DNA from: Chitinispirillales bacterium
Lineage (GTDB): Bacteria > Fibrobacterota > Chitinivibrionia > Chitinivibrionales > Chitinispirillaceae
Assembly (NCBI GenBank): GCA_031254105.1
Contig: JAIRVB010000046.1
Coordinates: forward strand, 1 to 64,000
Direction: 5' to 3'
Length of the DNA stretch: 64,000 bases
The translations under genes and the position numbers were made by a program. The notes beneath the pieces were generated by a model that saw only the letters and a program-made list of their open reading frames with translations, searched no databases and was not told the DNA's origin. Shown in pieces: positions 26,331-35,484 of the stretch; the stretch's first letter is position 1, and each line of letters starts with the position of its first letter.

Positions 26331-26760
26331 TGCGGCGGCTCACGAATACCGAAAGCTTCTGCAGAACACGTTAGAGTTATGCGCGTCAACGGTGTACGCT
26401 CTTACGGCGCTTGAGTCAATGTATTCACATCCCGATTCCGCAGACCAAAATATCACGGTTACGCAAGCCAAGCAGAATAAGATTGAAGCGGAGCTTAACA
26501 AGCTCTCTCAGACGTATGTTGATACACGCGAATTAGCCGCGTATATCGCCACAGAACGGACGCAGATACGTTTGCAAACGGTCAAAACGGCGCAGTATCA
26601 GTCTAGTGTTGAAATTAATTACGCAAATCTGCTAAGTCACGATAAAGAGATATGGGATGGGCAGGCGCTGAATTATGAGCATTCGATCCAGGTGTTGTTT
26701 GCGGGAGCGGAGGGGTATGAGAGGTATTATGGGGGGTATCTTCTGTCAAAAAGAGAGTGA
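26331..26760 (+). pseudogene. Gene X: 5'-truncated unknown protein
   Basis: An open frame without a credible start runs from just after a stop at 26328-26330 to TGA 26760. It translates as a helical, Gln/Glu-rich segment (KLLQNTLELCASTVYALTALES, VTQAKQNKIEAELNKL) ending GYERYYGGYLLSKRE. A GTG at 26392 is the first in-frame start but has no SD. Base composition is close to the host average, unlike the AT-rich genes that follow. The 5' part seems lost at the junction with the DUF1016 gene. Not recognised. Confidence 0.55.
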
Positions 26761-26763
26761 AAG
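26710..26763 (+). repeat. 54-bp direct repeat, right copy
   Basis: Partner of 24943-24996 (51/54 identity); here it forms the intact 3' end of gene X. The two copies bracket 1.7 kb holding the DUF1016 gene. Confidence 0.85.
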
Positions 26764-27020
26764 AGATAGACATTATATAGCCGAAAAGTAAATTCTTGTT
26801 CCTTAATAATGTAGACTTGTTCTTATAGTGCTCAAATTTATTTTAGTTCTTCTTGCTTTTCAAAAACTCCATATTGCATATTATGAATATGAATTACGCA
26901 CTGGGCTTATTGCATAAGGCAATAAGAATATCCGTATAAGTCAACGTTAATTATGAGCTTGAACTCGTTAGCAAAGAGTTACTCAAAAGGCCGGTCTCTT
27001 CACAAAGAAATTGATAGTTT

Positions 27021-27350
27021 ATGAATGGAATGTTATCTGTAAAAGAATTTAATAAGGTTTTAGAAGAATTAACTGATAATAATCTTAATAAAAAATTCTT
27101 TGGGAACAATGTAACAGGCGTTGATATTGTTTTTGTTGCAGGATTGATGTTATGGTATGAGAAGTTTGAAGATAGTTTTAAGCGTCTTGAGATAACATAC
27201 CTACTAAATGATAATAAGAAAAGTTTTGAAATTAGCCAGTATTTTGAGCAATATTAAAATTTGTACAGAACAAAATGGAGTGATGTGTTTGAAAAATTTA
27301 GCTATGTAACCGATAAATCTACAACTAATACAGGATTATTTGCCCGATAA
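27021..27350 (+). pseudogene. Small AT-rich gene with in-frame stop, fused to DUF1016 debris
   Basis: The frame gives a 78-residue peptide (MNGMLSVKEFNKVLEEL ... ISQYFEQY), then TAA at 27255-27257, then continues in the same frame for 30 codons (NLYRTKWSDVFEKFSYVTDK) to a second stop inside the DUF1016 fragment. This suggests a gene broken by a nonsense mutation and truncated by recombination. No SD. No family recognised. The 78-residue form may still be made. Confidence 0.45.
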
Positions 27351-27440
27351 AAAGTTATTAAGCTAAAAGTTACAACGCGCCGTTGCGATAGCAAAAGAAC
27401 ATCATGCAAATGAAACATTGGAAAAAATAAAGTTCGTTTA
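27343..27440 (+). pseudogene. 3' fragment of a second DUF1016 gene
   Basis: 27343-27412 matches the 3' end of the intact DUF1016 gene (26185-26254) at 66 of 70 positions and resemblance continues to about 27440. One difference turns a GAA codon into TAA. It lies immediately upstream of the large NTPase gene and shows that a DUF1016 paralogue once stood here. Confidence 0.85.
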
Positions 27441-27463
27441 AAATATTATGAGGGGGTCAAAAA

Positions 27464-30400
27464 ATGGATGTAGAATCTTTTCTGTCTGAAGATGAACAGA
27501 AACAATTTAATAGTACTTGGTTCCCACGTAAAATACAAGATGAAGTTTCGAATAAACAAATAGTGATTGGTGAGGCTTCAAATAACTTTTCCCCTTTTTA
27601 TGATCTATATGAGGAACTCATACTAAAAACCAAAGGCTCTTTTTATGGAGTATGGATAAATGCCGAAATAGGAGATGGGATTTCATGGCTTTCAGAAAAA
27701 ATACTAAATGCTTTTAATAATAAAACATATAATAGAGTTGCTCCACCCAAATTATACTTGCTTAAAAAAAATACAGAAATCGTTTCCAAAAAACTACCTG
27801 ATATATCTTTGCTTATTGGAGAAAAACAATTCAATAAATGTGCTGAAAAAAGTGGATTAATGGAAAAATCGTTATGGTTGTTTCTCTCTGTAGTATGTGC
27901 AATTATACCAGCTATAGGTACGATTGTATCTATACTTTTAGGAGTGCTTAATATAAGCGCAATTACTCTAAAGTTGCCAGTATTATGTGTACTTAGTTTA
28001 CTATCTGTTTTAGGTATTTTAGGAATAGTATTTCGTTCATCGAAAAGTAAAACAGAGGAGAGGAGAGAGAAATTTTTAAATATCATTCACAAAAAAGAAA
28101 CGAGTAAAGATGGGAGTTATAAAACATTAATAAAATATCTTGTAGAAAAAATATCTGATTTACATCCATCAAGGATTCTTATAATAGATGAATTTTCCGC
28201 TTTAGATAAGTTGTCGCAAAACGTTTTACAAGTATATTACGAATCTAAAAGCGAATATCAACAAGACAAGGAATTATGGATAATTATCAATACTAATTTT
28301 ACATGTTCAGAACAAAGTAAGTTATGGAAAAATCAAAATAAAACATTTCCCAAATTTAAGTATGCTAAATTATTAGTATTGAATTCGACAGAGAAGAAAA
28401 AACTGGTCAAGGCTCTAGACCTTTTACATGAAAATACAAAATACGAGATTATAAAAGATGTGTGTAGTAATTCATTGTCCCCCGATTCTTTTGCGGATAT
28501 GCAAGAAAAACTAAAAAAATTGCAAAATGATAACAATACTGCATTCCGTTTTCTTTACCTTATTGCTTCTAATGCAATTCCGGCAGATATGATTTGCAGA
28601 CGCAGAGCATTAATTGATAAAATTAAATATACAAATGAACAAAAAGAGCGAGATAAGTACATTTATAAAATTTTGGAAAGAGAAACTATACCAAATTCGG
28701 ACGAGTTAGTGGGCTACTTCAAACCGATTAAAAATTTTTTATTTTATGTTGATAGTAATGAGAAGATGTTCAGGGTAAGGAGCCACGTTGTTCAATGCAT
28801 AGGGGATAAGGAGAATCATACAGGATTACAGGCGGATTTATACCGTTATTGCAATGGGTATTGGGCAATGTGTTGGTATTTTGTTTTTAACCGTAGGCAA
28901 TGGAACATAACCTGGACTCCCAAATTAGCGCACCACTTAAAAGCGGCCTCTTGTCTCGGTGATGATGACCTGCGTAAGCACATATTTGATGCACATTTGT
29001 TTGCCATAGAAAAAAGCATAAAATTTTTTTTGAAAAAAGAGGCAATTGATTTAATCGAAAATATTTTCGAACTGGATATTCAAGAATATGACAACTCCGA
29101 AGAACTACTTAAGCCGTTGGTAAAACTGATTATATCTGCTTATTTGAATTTTAGCTATTTACCAGATAGTAAAAAACTAAAAGCAATTGGGTATGAACAA
29201 TTTTTTAATTTCTTAAAAAAAGATGATGCAAGACTTACACTTGCAAATGAACTATTATACAAAAATATTTTCGATGAGATTATTTTTGTTATTATAGAAC
29301 ATTTGTGGGAGAAAATATTATTCTTGGATATTTCTAGGTCTTATAATATGAAATATACTATTGAAGAAAAGAAAGAACTGCAAGCACTTATAGATAATTA
29401 CTTTAAAACAAATATTTTGCAAAATGATGATAATATCGGTCAAAAAAGCCAAAATATTGCACTTTGGATTTGGATAAATGCTCTTGATATTTCTACCAAC
29501 AATGAATTGGAGATGCCCATATATAACAAAATAATTGGCAAAATTGAAAATGCAATAGATTTATTTGTGGCATATAGTGAAAGATATAAAAATTGTCGAG
29601 ATGATGTTGAGCAGACAATGTTTTACACAACAATGCGAGAGTGTGCATGTATTATTATTGCTTCTATATTAACGATAGAACATACAAAAAATTTGGTACA
29701 TAAAAAGTTAAGAGAATATAAGCAAAAAATTATTGGATTGTATGACTTAAATATCAATAAGAATAACAATATAAAAAATTTTGACGAAGTATTGGATTTA
29801 ATGCAGATACAATCAATACTGTGGTTGCATGGTAAATATATTACTCGTAGCTATAACCTAATTATAATTAGAATCCAGTTTTATTATTCATATAAACGGA
29901 AAAACTACACAATTGAGGATGAACAAAAATATAATTTTAAAGATGAATTGGGGAATATAGCTACAAACCATCATTTGAACACTATTGCAAATTTTACTCT
30001 ATGCAACTTATATTCTAACTATAACGATGTAATAAGTGACTATTATTTTCAGAACGCTTTAAACTTTTTGGAAAATACTGAATTTACAAAAATACAATTG
30101 GAATATATGTTTATATGTATAGTTTTGAAGTTTCACTGTTATAACCCTACTTTAGAAAAAGTGATGTCTTGTTTTGTTAGTTTGGGTGAACCACATACAG
30201 ATGATATTTTGTATTATGTGGTACAACAAATTTCAAAAAACTATACACATATAATAAACACACTACGCGAGTTTAAAAACGAAAATGCGATGCTGTTTTT
30301 TTCAAATATTTTAAAACAACTAAAATACCAGAACGATGCGGCGGTTAAGAAGACACTGAAAAAAACGAACCAAGCGAAATCAACCATTAAAAAAAATATT

Positions 30401-31291
30401 GAAGAAGCAGAATCGTTATGGCGTAATTTTGAATTTCAGAAAATGAATAAAAACGATAAACTTGCAAATAGAAAAGAATATGAAGATTTTTGGAAAGATA
30501 AAGAAAAACTATTTCCTTACTCGAGTGCATTAACAAATCTTTTAAATTTGGAAGAACCATCAGAAGAACTTAAAGATAAAGCGTTTATTTTCTTAACACA
30601 AGAAAAATGTTATTATTATAGTGGATATCTATATTTGGCTTGTACCTATCTTAACTACTCTGTGAATAATCAGAACAATAAGTATTATGAAATTTTGGAA
30701 ACTGTCAGGAGACTAGAAACAGAACGATATTTTTCAAGCAACTTGCAATTAATGAAGGAACTATACAGTACTTTGCATCGTTGCACACAAGAACAAAAGT
30801 ACGATGACACACTAATTGAGATAAACTTAAAGCTGTCTCAAAATGAGCTTGACAATCATGGAAATATTTCAGCATTTGATTTTTTATGTAGTTTATGCAA
30901 TACATGGTTAAGATGGAATATACATAATGTAGGTTGCTCACAACAGCCTATAGGTGAAATAATCGATAGAAAAACTATTTTAAACAAATATGAACATGCA
31001 CCTGATGTTATCGTTAAAAAACAAACCAATGATGGTATCAGGGAGATGATAAATGGCGAATTTCTGTTTGTAAATGAGTTAATAAAATTTTTACAATCTT
31101 ACGATGATAAAATCCGGACTGAATATCAGGATATTATAAATAAATGTGACGAAAAAGCCGAAGAAAGTCTGCATGCTATAGTCAATATGATTATTAAAGA
31201 AAATCCAAAATATACAGAGCAAATAGAACGACTTTACGCACAGTGGGATGAAGATACCATCTTCGGTGAAGAAGAGGAAGAGTTGGTATGA
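27464..31291 (+). CDS. Large KAP-like membrane P-loop NTPase with helical C-terminal region
   Basis: A 1275-residue, strongly AT-rich gene with RBS GAGGGGG. Residues about 35-80 resemble a P-loop strand-loop-helix, but the Walker A is degenerate (NAEIGDGISW, no Lys before Ser/Thr). Two hydrophobic helices (about 137-161 and 170-191) follow. The Walker B RILIIDEFSALD is at 237-248, then IIINTNF. A membrane hairpin inserted between Walker A and B is the layout of KAP NTPases (Kidins220, PifA), some of which exclude phages. Residues about 400-1275 are almost wholly helical with TPR/solenoid-like character and end in an acidic tail. The missing Lys could mean weak or no ATP hydrolysis. A defence role is inferred from layout, size and island context; another STAND-like family remains possible. 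Confidence 0.65.
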   Translation: MDVESFLSEDEQKQFNSTWFPRKIQDEVSNKQIVIGEASNNFSPFYDLYEELILKTKGSFYGVWINAEIGDGISWLSEKILNAFNNKTYNRVAPPKLYLLKKNTEIVSKKLPDISLLIGEKQFNKCAEKSGLMEKSLWLFLSVVCAIIPAIGTIVSILLGVLNISAITLKLPVLCVLSLLSVLGILGIVFRSSKSKTEERREKFLNIIHKKETSKDGSYKTLIKYLVEKISDLHPSRILIIDEFSALDKLSQNVLQVYYESKSEYQQDKELWIIINTNFTCSEQSKLWKNQNKTFPKFKYAKLLVLNSTEKKKLVKALDLLHENTKYEIIKDVCSNSLSPDSFADMQEKLKKLQNDNNTAFRFLYLIASNAIPADMICRRRALIDKIKYTNEQKERDKYIYKILERETIPNSDELVGYFKPIKNFLFYVDSNEKMFRVRSHVVQCIGDKENHTGLQADLYRYCNGYWAMCWYFVFNRRQWNITWTPKLAHHLKAASCLGDDDLRKHIFDAHLFAIEKSIKFFLKKEAIDLIENIFELDIQEYDNSEELLKPLVKLIISAYLNFSYLPDSKKLKAIGYEQFFNFLKKDDARLTLANELLYKNIFDEIIFVIIEHLWEKILFLDISRSYNMKYTIEEKKELQALIDNYFKTNILQNDDNIGQKSQNIALWIWINALDISTNNELEMPIYNKIIGKIENAIDLFVAYSERYKNCRDDVEQTMFYTTMRECACIIIASILTIEHTKNLVHKKLREYKQKIIGLYDLNINKNNNIKNFDEVLDLMQIQSILWLHGKYITRSYNLIIIRIQFYYSYKRKNYTIEDEQKYNFKDELGNIATNHHLNTIANFTLCNLYSNYNDVISDYYFQNALNFLENTEFTKIQLEYMFICIVLKFHCYNPTLEKVMSCFVSLGEPHTDDILYYVVQQISKNYTHIINTLREFKNENAMLFFSNILKQLKYQNDAAVKKTLKKTNQAKSTIKKNIEEAESLWRNFEFQKMNKNDKLANRKEYEDFWKDKEKLFPYSSALTNLLNLEEPSEELKDKAFIFLTQEKCYYYSGYLYLACTYLNYSVNNQNNKYYEILETVRRLETERYFSSNLQLMKELYSTLHRCTQEQKYDDTLIEINLKLSQNELDNHGNISAFDFLCSLCNTWLRWNIHNVGCSQQPIGEIIDRKTILNKYEHAPDVIVKKQTNDGIREMINGEFLFVNELIKFLQSYDDKIRTEYQDIINKCDEKAEESLHAIVNMIIKENPKYTEQIERLYAQWDEDTIFGEEEEELV

Positions 31292-32001
31292 AATTAGAGT
31301 TTCCCCCAAATGTACCTTTTGTTATCTGTACCATGATATGTAAATATTTAGTAGTGTCCGATAAATTTACCAAATAATACAGGGAGCCGCAACACTTATA
31401 TTATTGTTAGTCATTAGCAGATGATTTAACAATAAGTCAAAGTGAGGAGGTAGTGTCAATATAATTGAACAAATTCTTTTTTCCCGTTTGGCTCCCAGTT
31501 CTACAAACTCGAGGAGACTGATAAAAGGGCCTACCCCTTCCTCACCTCACACCTCTTCTTACAAAACATAATCCCATACTTAACAATATCGTTATAGCAC
31601 TCTTTTTCTAACTCTCTTACGTATATACCTTCATCTATTTACCGTAGCGCGTCTTCGCTCTCGTTACAAATTTCGCGCATCTCTTTTGTCCATTTAAGTT
31701 CAAACCGGCCGGATGGAAAGGCAAAATTTACTATTGACAGCGAGGTTAAGCTGATTGAAACTTTTCGCAGCATATGTGTCCGGTTCAAAAAAGCCATCAG
31801 AAAAACGCAAACAAGAGATCATAGCCGAGATCCGCAAAATCGGCAACGAATTAGCAACACTGTAATCCTGCGGTAATTTTTGGTGGCTGCGAAGAAGCAT
31901 ACGGCTGCGCAGGAGAGGAATAGCTGTTAAATTCGCTGTTCTTGGGGTTTAAACGCAAATTTGCATTCCTGAAAATTAATGTCACCGAATAATTATAGAG
32001 A
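31292..32001. other. Island edge: no intact gene, decayed remnants
   Basis: An inverted repeat TTATTGTTA/TAACAATAA (31401-31409 with 31427-31435, inner TCAT/ATGA) could end the NTPase transcript or mark a junction. From 31755 to 31865 a plus-strand frame reads LKLFAAYVSGSKKPSEKRKQ and ends EIRKIGNELATL-stop, protein-like, while the adjoining upstream part is readable only in another frame. This looks like the 3' end of a frameshifted gene; its family is not recognised. Confidence 0.4.
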
Positions 32002-32898
32002 CTAAACCAAACGATTTACCAAATCTTCCCTCTCCCCCGGCAGCAGATCAATAACAGGAATTTCAATTAGTGTATAACATCCCGGCGCCTGTTTAGTCAC
32101 AGCTCTGGCGCAGCTTACAAGCACCTGACTTGTGAGAGCGGGGTTATTAATACGCATGGAAAACTCCATAATCTGATTATGGGTATTACCGCAGCTCCCT
32201 TTACGGGTAATACGCACCCCATGTCCCATGTCAAAAAGAGCGGTTATATCATCCACCTGCTTTACATGCGTTTCGTCATGTGAGAAATAGGGATCCGCTT
32301 TGATCATTTGAGTAACTTTTGTAATATCAGCGCCGCTCTTAAGCTGCACATATACCATGCGGCGGTGTACGCCCGCTCCCGCGGGAATAGTCATGGAGAG
32401 CGCGTTTTCTACACCCTCAATAGCCTTGGCCGCAACGGAATGACCCATACTCATACCCGGGCCAAAATCGACATATGAGATACCGCGCGGAGCCATCGCC
32501 TCCATAAGCGCGCGCAGTACGGAATCGGTGCCCGGATCCCACCCCGCGGCAATGACAGCCGCTTTGCCTGCCTCTTTGGCAACAGCGTCTAAGCGGCTCT
32601 TCTCTTTCCAAATGTCAGAATGAATGTCATAGGCGTCAACCGTAGAAATTCCCATTTTCAAAAGAGTTTCGGCAGCATCCGGACATACGCGGGAAGGAAG
32701 GCAGAGAACAGCTACATCTATGTCACCCTTATCGCGGACATTTTTTATATCTGTAATCCAGAGATCATTCATACCTTGCGGGACAGGAACATTCGGTGTT
32801 TCTACGATACCGCAAACTTTCATATCAGGAGCGGCCTGGAGCGCCTCATAAACATATTTGCCTACATTACCGAATCCGATGATTGAAATCCGTATCAT
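32002..32898 (-). CDS. ddh: meso-Diaminopimelate dehydrogenase
   Basis: Reductive amination of tetrahydrodipicolinate to meso-DAP in one step (NADPH), for lysine and peptidoglycan. The 298-residue protein has the Rossmann motif ISIIGFGNVGKYVYEAL, LCLPSRV, TVDAYDIHSDIW, AGWDPGTDSVLRALMEAMAP and GPGMSMGHSVAAKAI, as in Ddh enzymes. Length matches the shorter (type II) group. RBS AAAGGGAC. It stands alone; whether other lysine routes exist is not visible. Confidence 0.94.
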   Translation of the reverse strand: MIRISIIGFGNVGKYVYEALQAAPDMKVCGIVETPNVPVPQGMNDLWITDIKNVRDKGDIDVAVLCLPSRVCPDAAETLLKMGISTVDAYDIHSDIWKEKSRLDAVAKEAGKAAVIAAGWDPGTDSVLRALMEAMAPRGISYVDFGPGMSMGHSVAAKAIEGVENALSMTIPAGAGVHRRMVYVQLKSGADITKVTQMIKADPYFSHDETHVKQVDDITALFDMGHGVRITRKGSCGNTHNQIMEFSMRINNPALTSQVLVSCARAVTKQAPGCYTLIEIPVIDLLPGEREDLVNRLV

Positions 32899-33047
32899 TT
32901 GTCATAAGTCCCTTTCGCAATTTAGCTTTTGTAATTTATATGGAAGCGAAGTCGAACATGCAGATTCGCCCGTACGTTTATTTCAAAGATAATCCCGGGG
33001 CGTACAGAAATCCACAATCCACAACATTTCAAAAATTGCCGCAGCCA

Positions 33048-34835
33048 TCAAGTCGCGGCAATAATATCCCCCTGCCTTTTAAGCAATCTTAAAAACTCCT
33101 CTGCCGGAACCGGCGGGCTAAACAGATAGCCTTGTATTTTTTCGCACCCGTTTTCAAGCAGGTACTGAGCCTGAGATTCCTTCTCTACCCCTTCTGCGAT
33201 AAGTGTGAGTCTGAGGGAGTGGGCAAGCGCGATTATTGTTTTGACAATTTCGGCATCGCTCTGATCTTCCGGCATATCCATTACAAAGGAGCGGTCGATT
33301 TTTAATGTGTCAATCGGGAAGCGCTTTAAATAGCTTAATGATGAGTAGCCTGTTCCAAAATCATCTATCGCGATTCTTACTCCCATCGCTTTAAGGTCTA
33401 TCAGAGTTTTGAGCGTTTGTTCCGGATTTTTCATACCCAAGGATTCGGTTATCTCAAGTTCAAGGAAAGCGGGAGGAAGCCCAGTCTCTTTGAGTACATT
33501 TCTCACTACCTCTACCAGATCCTGCTGAATGAACTGGCGGGCGGAGAGATTTACCGAAATCACAATAGGCTCGTGGTTTTTCTGCCATTCCACGGCTTGT
33601 TTGCACGCGTTGCGCAAAACCCATTCTCCAATGGGAAGTATGAGTCCGGTCGCTTCCGCGACAGGGATAAACTGGCCTGGGGGGATCATCCCCATTTCCG
33701 GATGTTTCCAGCGTATCAGCGCTTCCATGCCGACTATTCGGTTGGTATTAAGCGCAATCTGAGGTTGATAAAAAACATGCATCTCCTCGCGGCTCAGCGC
33801 GTTACGTAAACTGCTCTCAAGAGCCAGCTGCTCCGCGGCGCGGGTGTTCATGGCTGGTTTATAGTGCTGAAAGTTATTGCTGCCCATCTCCTTCGCGCGG
33901 CGCATCGCTGTTTCGGCGCTTTGGAGCAGAGGTACTTTCCCATCGCCGTCTGTGGGAAAAATACTTATGCCTATGCTTAACGCTATGTAAACTTCATGCC
34001 CGTCTATTTTCAGAGGTACGGTACAGGATTCCAAAATCCGCTTGGCTACTTTAGCGGCGTCTTCAAGCTGTGCGATCTCCTCCAGGATAATAGCGAACAC
34101 ATCGGCGCCCAGCCGAAACACCGCGTCAACATCCCGTACACAGGTGATGAGGCGGTCTGTCATGGCTTTTAACAGGGTATCTCCGGCATCGTAACCAAAT
34201 GTCTCGTTAACGAGTTTAAAGCGGTCAAGATCAATAAGCAGCAGCGCCATAAGTTCATTGTTGCGCCGCGCGTGGTTTATCATGAACTCCAGACGGTCTT
34301 GCAAAAGCAGCCGGTTGGGGAGCTTTGTAAGCGGGTCGTAGTACTGTTTGCTGAAAGAGTCGGTTGATTGAGCAAAATTGGTAGCGGCATCGGCAAATAT
34401 ACCGATGTAGTTGGTTATCTGGCCTTTTCTGTTCCTCAGGGAACTTATGGAAAGCCATTCCCGATAGACCTCGCCATTTTTCCGTTTATTCCAGATTTCG
34501 CCTTTCCAGTTGCCTTTATGTGTGAGGGAACGCCACATTTTACTGTAAAAGTCATTATCATGAAGGCCGGACCTGAACATGGATGGCTTTTTGCCGATCA
34601 CCTCCGGCCTTTTATAACCTGTTACTCCGACAAAACTTTTATTAACCAACAGAATTTTGTCGGCAGAATCGGTAATAAGAATAGCTTCAGGCGCGTTTTT
34701 GAAAAAAATGTCGTAAAACGCATTTTCTCCCAAATGCAGCTGTGGCCGCAACTTGCTTTTGATTTTCGTTTTCTCGGCAGTTTTTGGCTTGGCAACCGAT
34801 TTCTGCAGCCGTTGTTTTTTATCTGCTTTATCCAT
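33048..34835 (-). CDS. PAS-GGDEF-EAL protein, probable c-di-GMP phosphodiesterase
   Basis: A 595-residue cytoplasmic protein. A basic N-terminus leads to a PAS domain (about 41-150: NAPEAILITDSADKILLVN, FVGVTGYKRPEVIG). A GGDEF domain (about 165-330) follows, with its active-site signature degraded to LGADVF (242-247), so cyclase activity is unlikely; it may bind GTP. The EAL domain (about 340-590) has EALIRW (371-376), ISVNLSARQF, LELEITES, IDDFGTGYSSLSYL, IDRSF and IAEGVE, all the metal and catalytic motifs. It should therefore hydrolyse c-di-GMP, tuned by the PAS ligand. The SD is poor. With flagellin nearby in the genome, motility control is plausible. Confidence 0.93.
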   Translation of the reverse strand: MDKADKKQRLQKSVAKPKTAEKTKIKSKLRPQLHLGENAFYDIFFKNAPEAILITDSADKILLVNKSFVGVTGYKRPEVIGKKPSMFRSGLHDNDFYSKMWRSLTHKGNWKGEIWNKRKNGEVYREWLSISSLRNRKGQITNYIGIFADAATNFAQSTDSFSKQYYDPLTKLPNRLLLQDRLEFMINHARRNNELMALLLIDLDRFKLVNETFGYDAGDTLLKAMTDRLITCVRDVDAVFRLGADVFAIILEEIAQLEDAAKVAKRILESCTVPLKIDGHEVYIALSIGISIFPTDGDGKVPLLQSAETAMRRAKEMGSNNFQHYKPAMNTRAAEQLALESSLRNALSREEMHVFYQPQIALNTNRIVGMEALIRWKHPEMGMIPPGQFIPVAEATGLILPIGEWVLRNACKQAVEWQKNHEPIVISVNLSARQFIQQDLVEVVRNVLKETGLPPAFLELEITESLGMKNPEQTLKTLIDLKAMGVRIAIDDFGTGYSSLSYLKRFPIDTLKIDRSFVMDMPEDQSDAEIVKTIIALAHSLRLTLIAEGVEKESQAQYLLENGCEKIQGYLFSPPVPAEEFLRLLKRQGDIIAAT

Positions 34836-35013
34836 AAAGTTGTTTTAAAACCTGGATGATACGAAAGTTAAACGAAAACTTAAAGCTTAAACAGAGCTTA
34901 TATTATCTATTCTACCATTAATGTAAACGGTTAATCAACACGTTTTTTAGCCGCATTTTATACTGTGGGAATCTTTAAAAATTCTCTGTAAATTTATCTT
35001 TCAATCAAACAAA

Positions 35014-35132
35014 AATAATGCAGAAATAAAATGGCAGAATGCAAAAATAGAAAAAACCCAGTAAAAATATAACTATCCTAATAATATTAGCTGCTTTGTT
35101 TCTGCATTCTGCCATTTTATTTCTGCACTATT
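35014..35132. repeat. Heptamer-type inverted repeat, copy 3
   Basis: Arms 35014-35047 and 35099-35132 are complementary at 32 of 34 positions around a 51-base AT-rich loop. The arms contain TTTCTGCATTCTGCC and ATTTCTGCA units of the same family as copies 2, 5 and 6. Confidence 0.85.
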
Positions 35133-35359
35133 TTTTATGCCCTGATCAGCAAAATTACAGAAAACCATTTACAAATCCATTTATTTGGCTATAACTTTAT
35201 CATTTTTGATAACCTGAGACGCGCTTCTTAATGTATTTTAGTAATCAATAAATAAAAAACGATGTAAGCGGTGTATACGCCAAACAGCGGTTAAATTATC
35301 ACTACCGGAAGAGTACTGTTGGGTGAGGCATAAACGTATATGCGCCCCGCGCACTAATT

Positions 35360-35369
35360 AATCACTACC
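35360..35369 (+). promoter_or_regulatory. AATCACTACC motif upstream of aspS
   Basis: Full ten-base match followed by an A-run, as upstream of icd, 115 bases before aspS; a nine-base copy lies at 35298-35306. Role unknown. Confidence 0.35.
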
Positions 35370-35484
35370 AAAAAGGTTTGATAAGATGTATAAGATATTG
35401 AATACAGTTGAAGAGGATGCAGCCCAAAAGCGTGATGACGTTTACGCGGGCAAAAGTTACAGTGAAAAGGAGAAAAATAGAGAA

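Larger units (their letters stand above)
34836..35484. other. Upstream region of aspS with repeat and AATCACTACC motifs
   Basis: The region contains heptamer hairpin copy 3 (35014-35132) and two ATCACTACC motifs (35298-35306, 35360-35369). The frame of aspS is open back to 35386 but lacks AspRS character there. Divergent promoters must lie here; no canonical pair stands out. Confidence 0.45.

Noticed and set aside
24943-26763. 54-base direct repeats as attL/attR of an integrative element
   Set aside because: No integrase or recombinase lies between them and both copies are the 3' end of the same gene family, so duplication explains them better.
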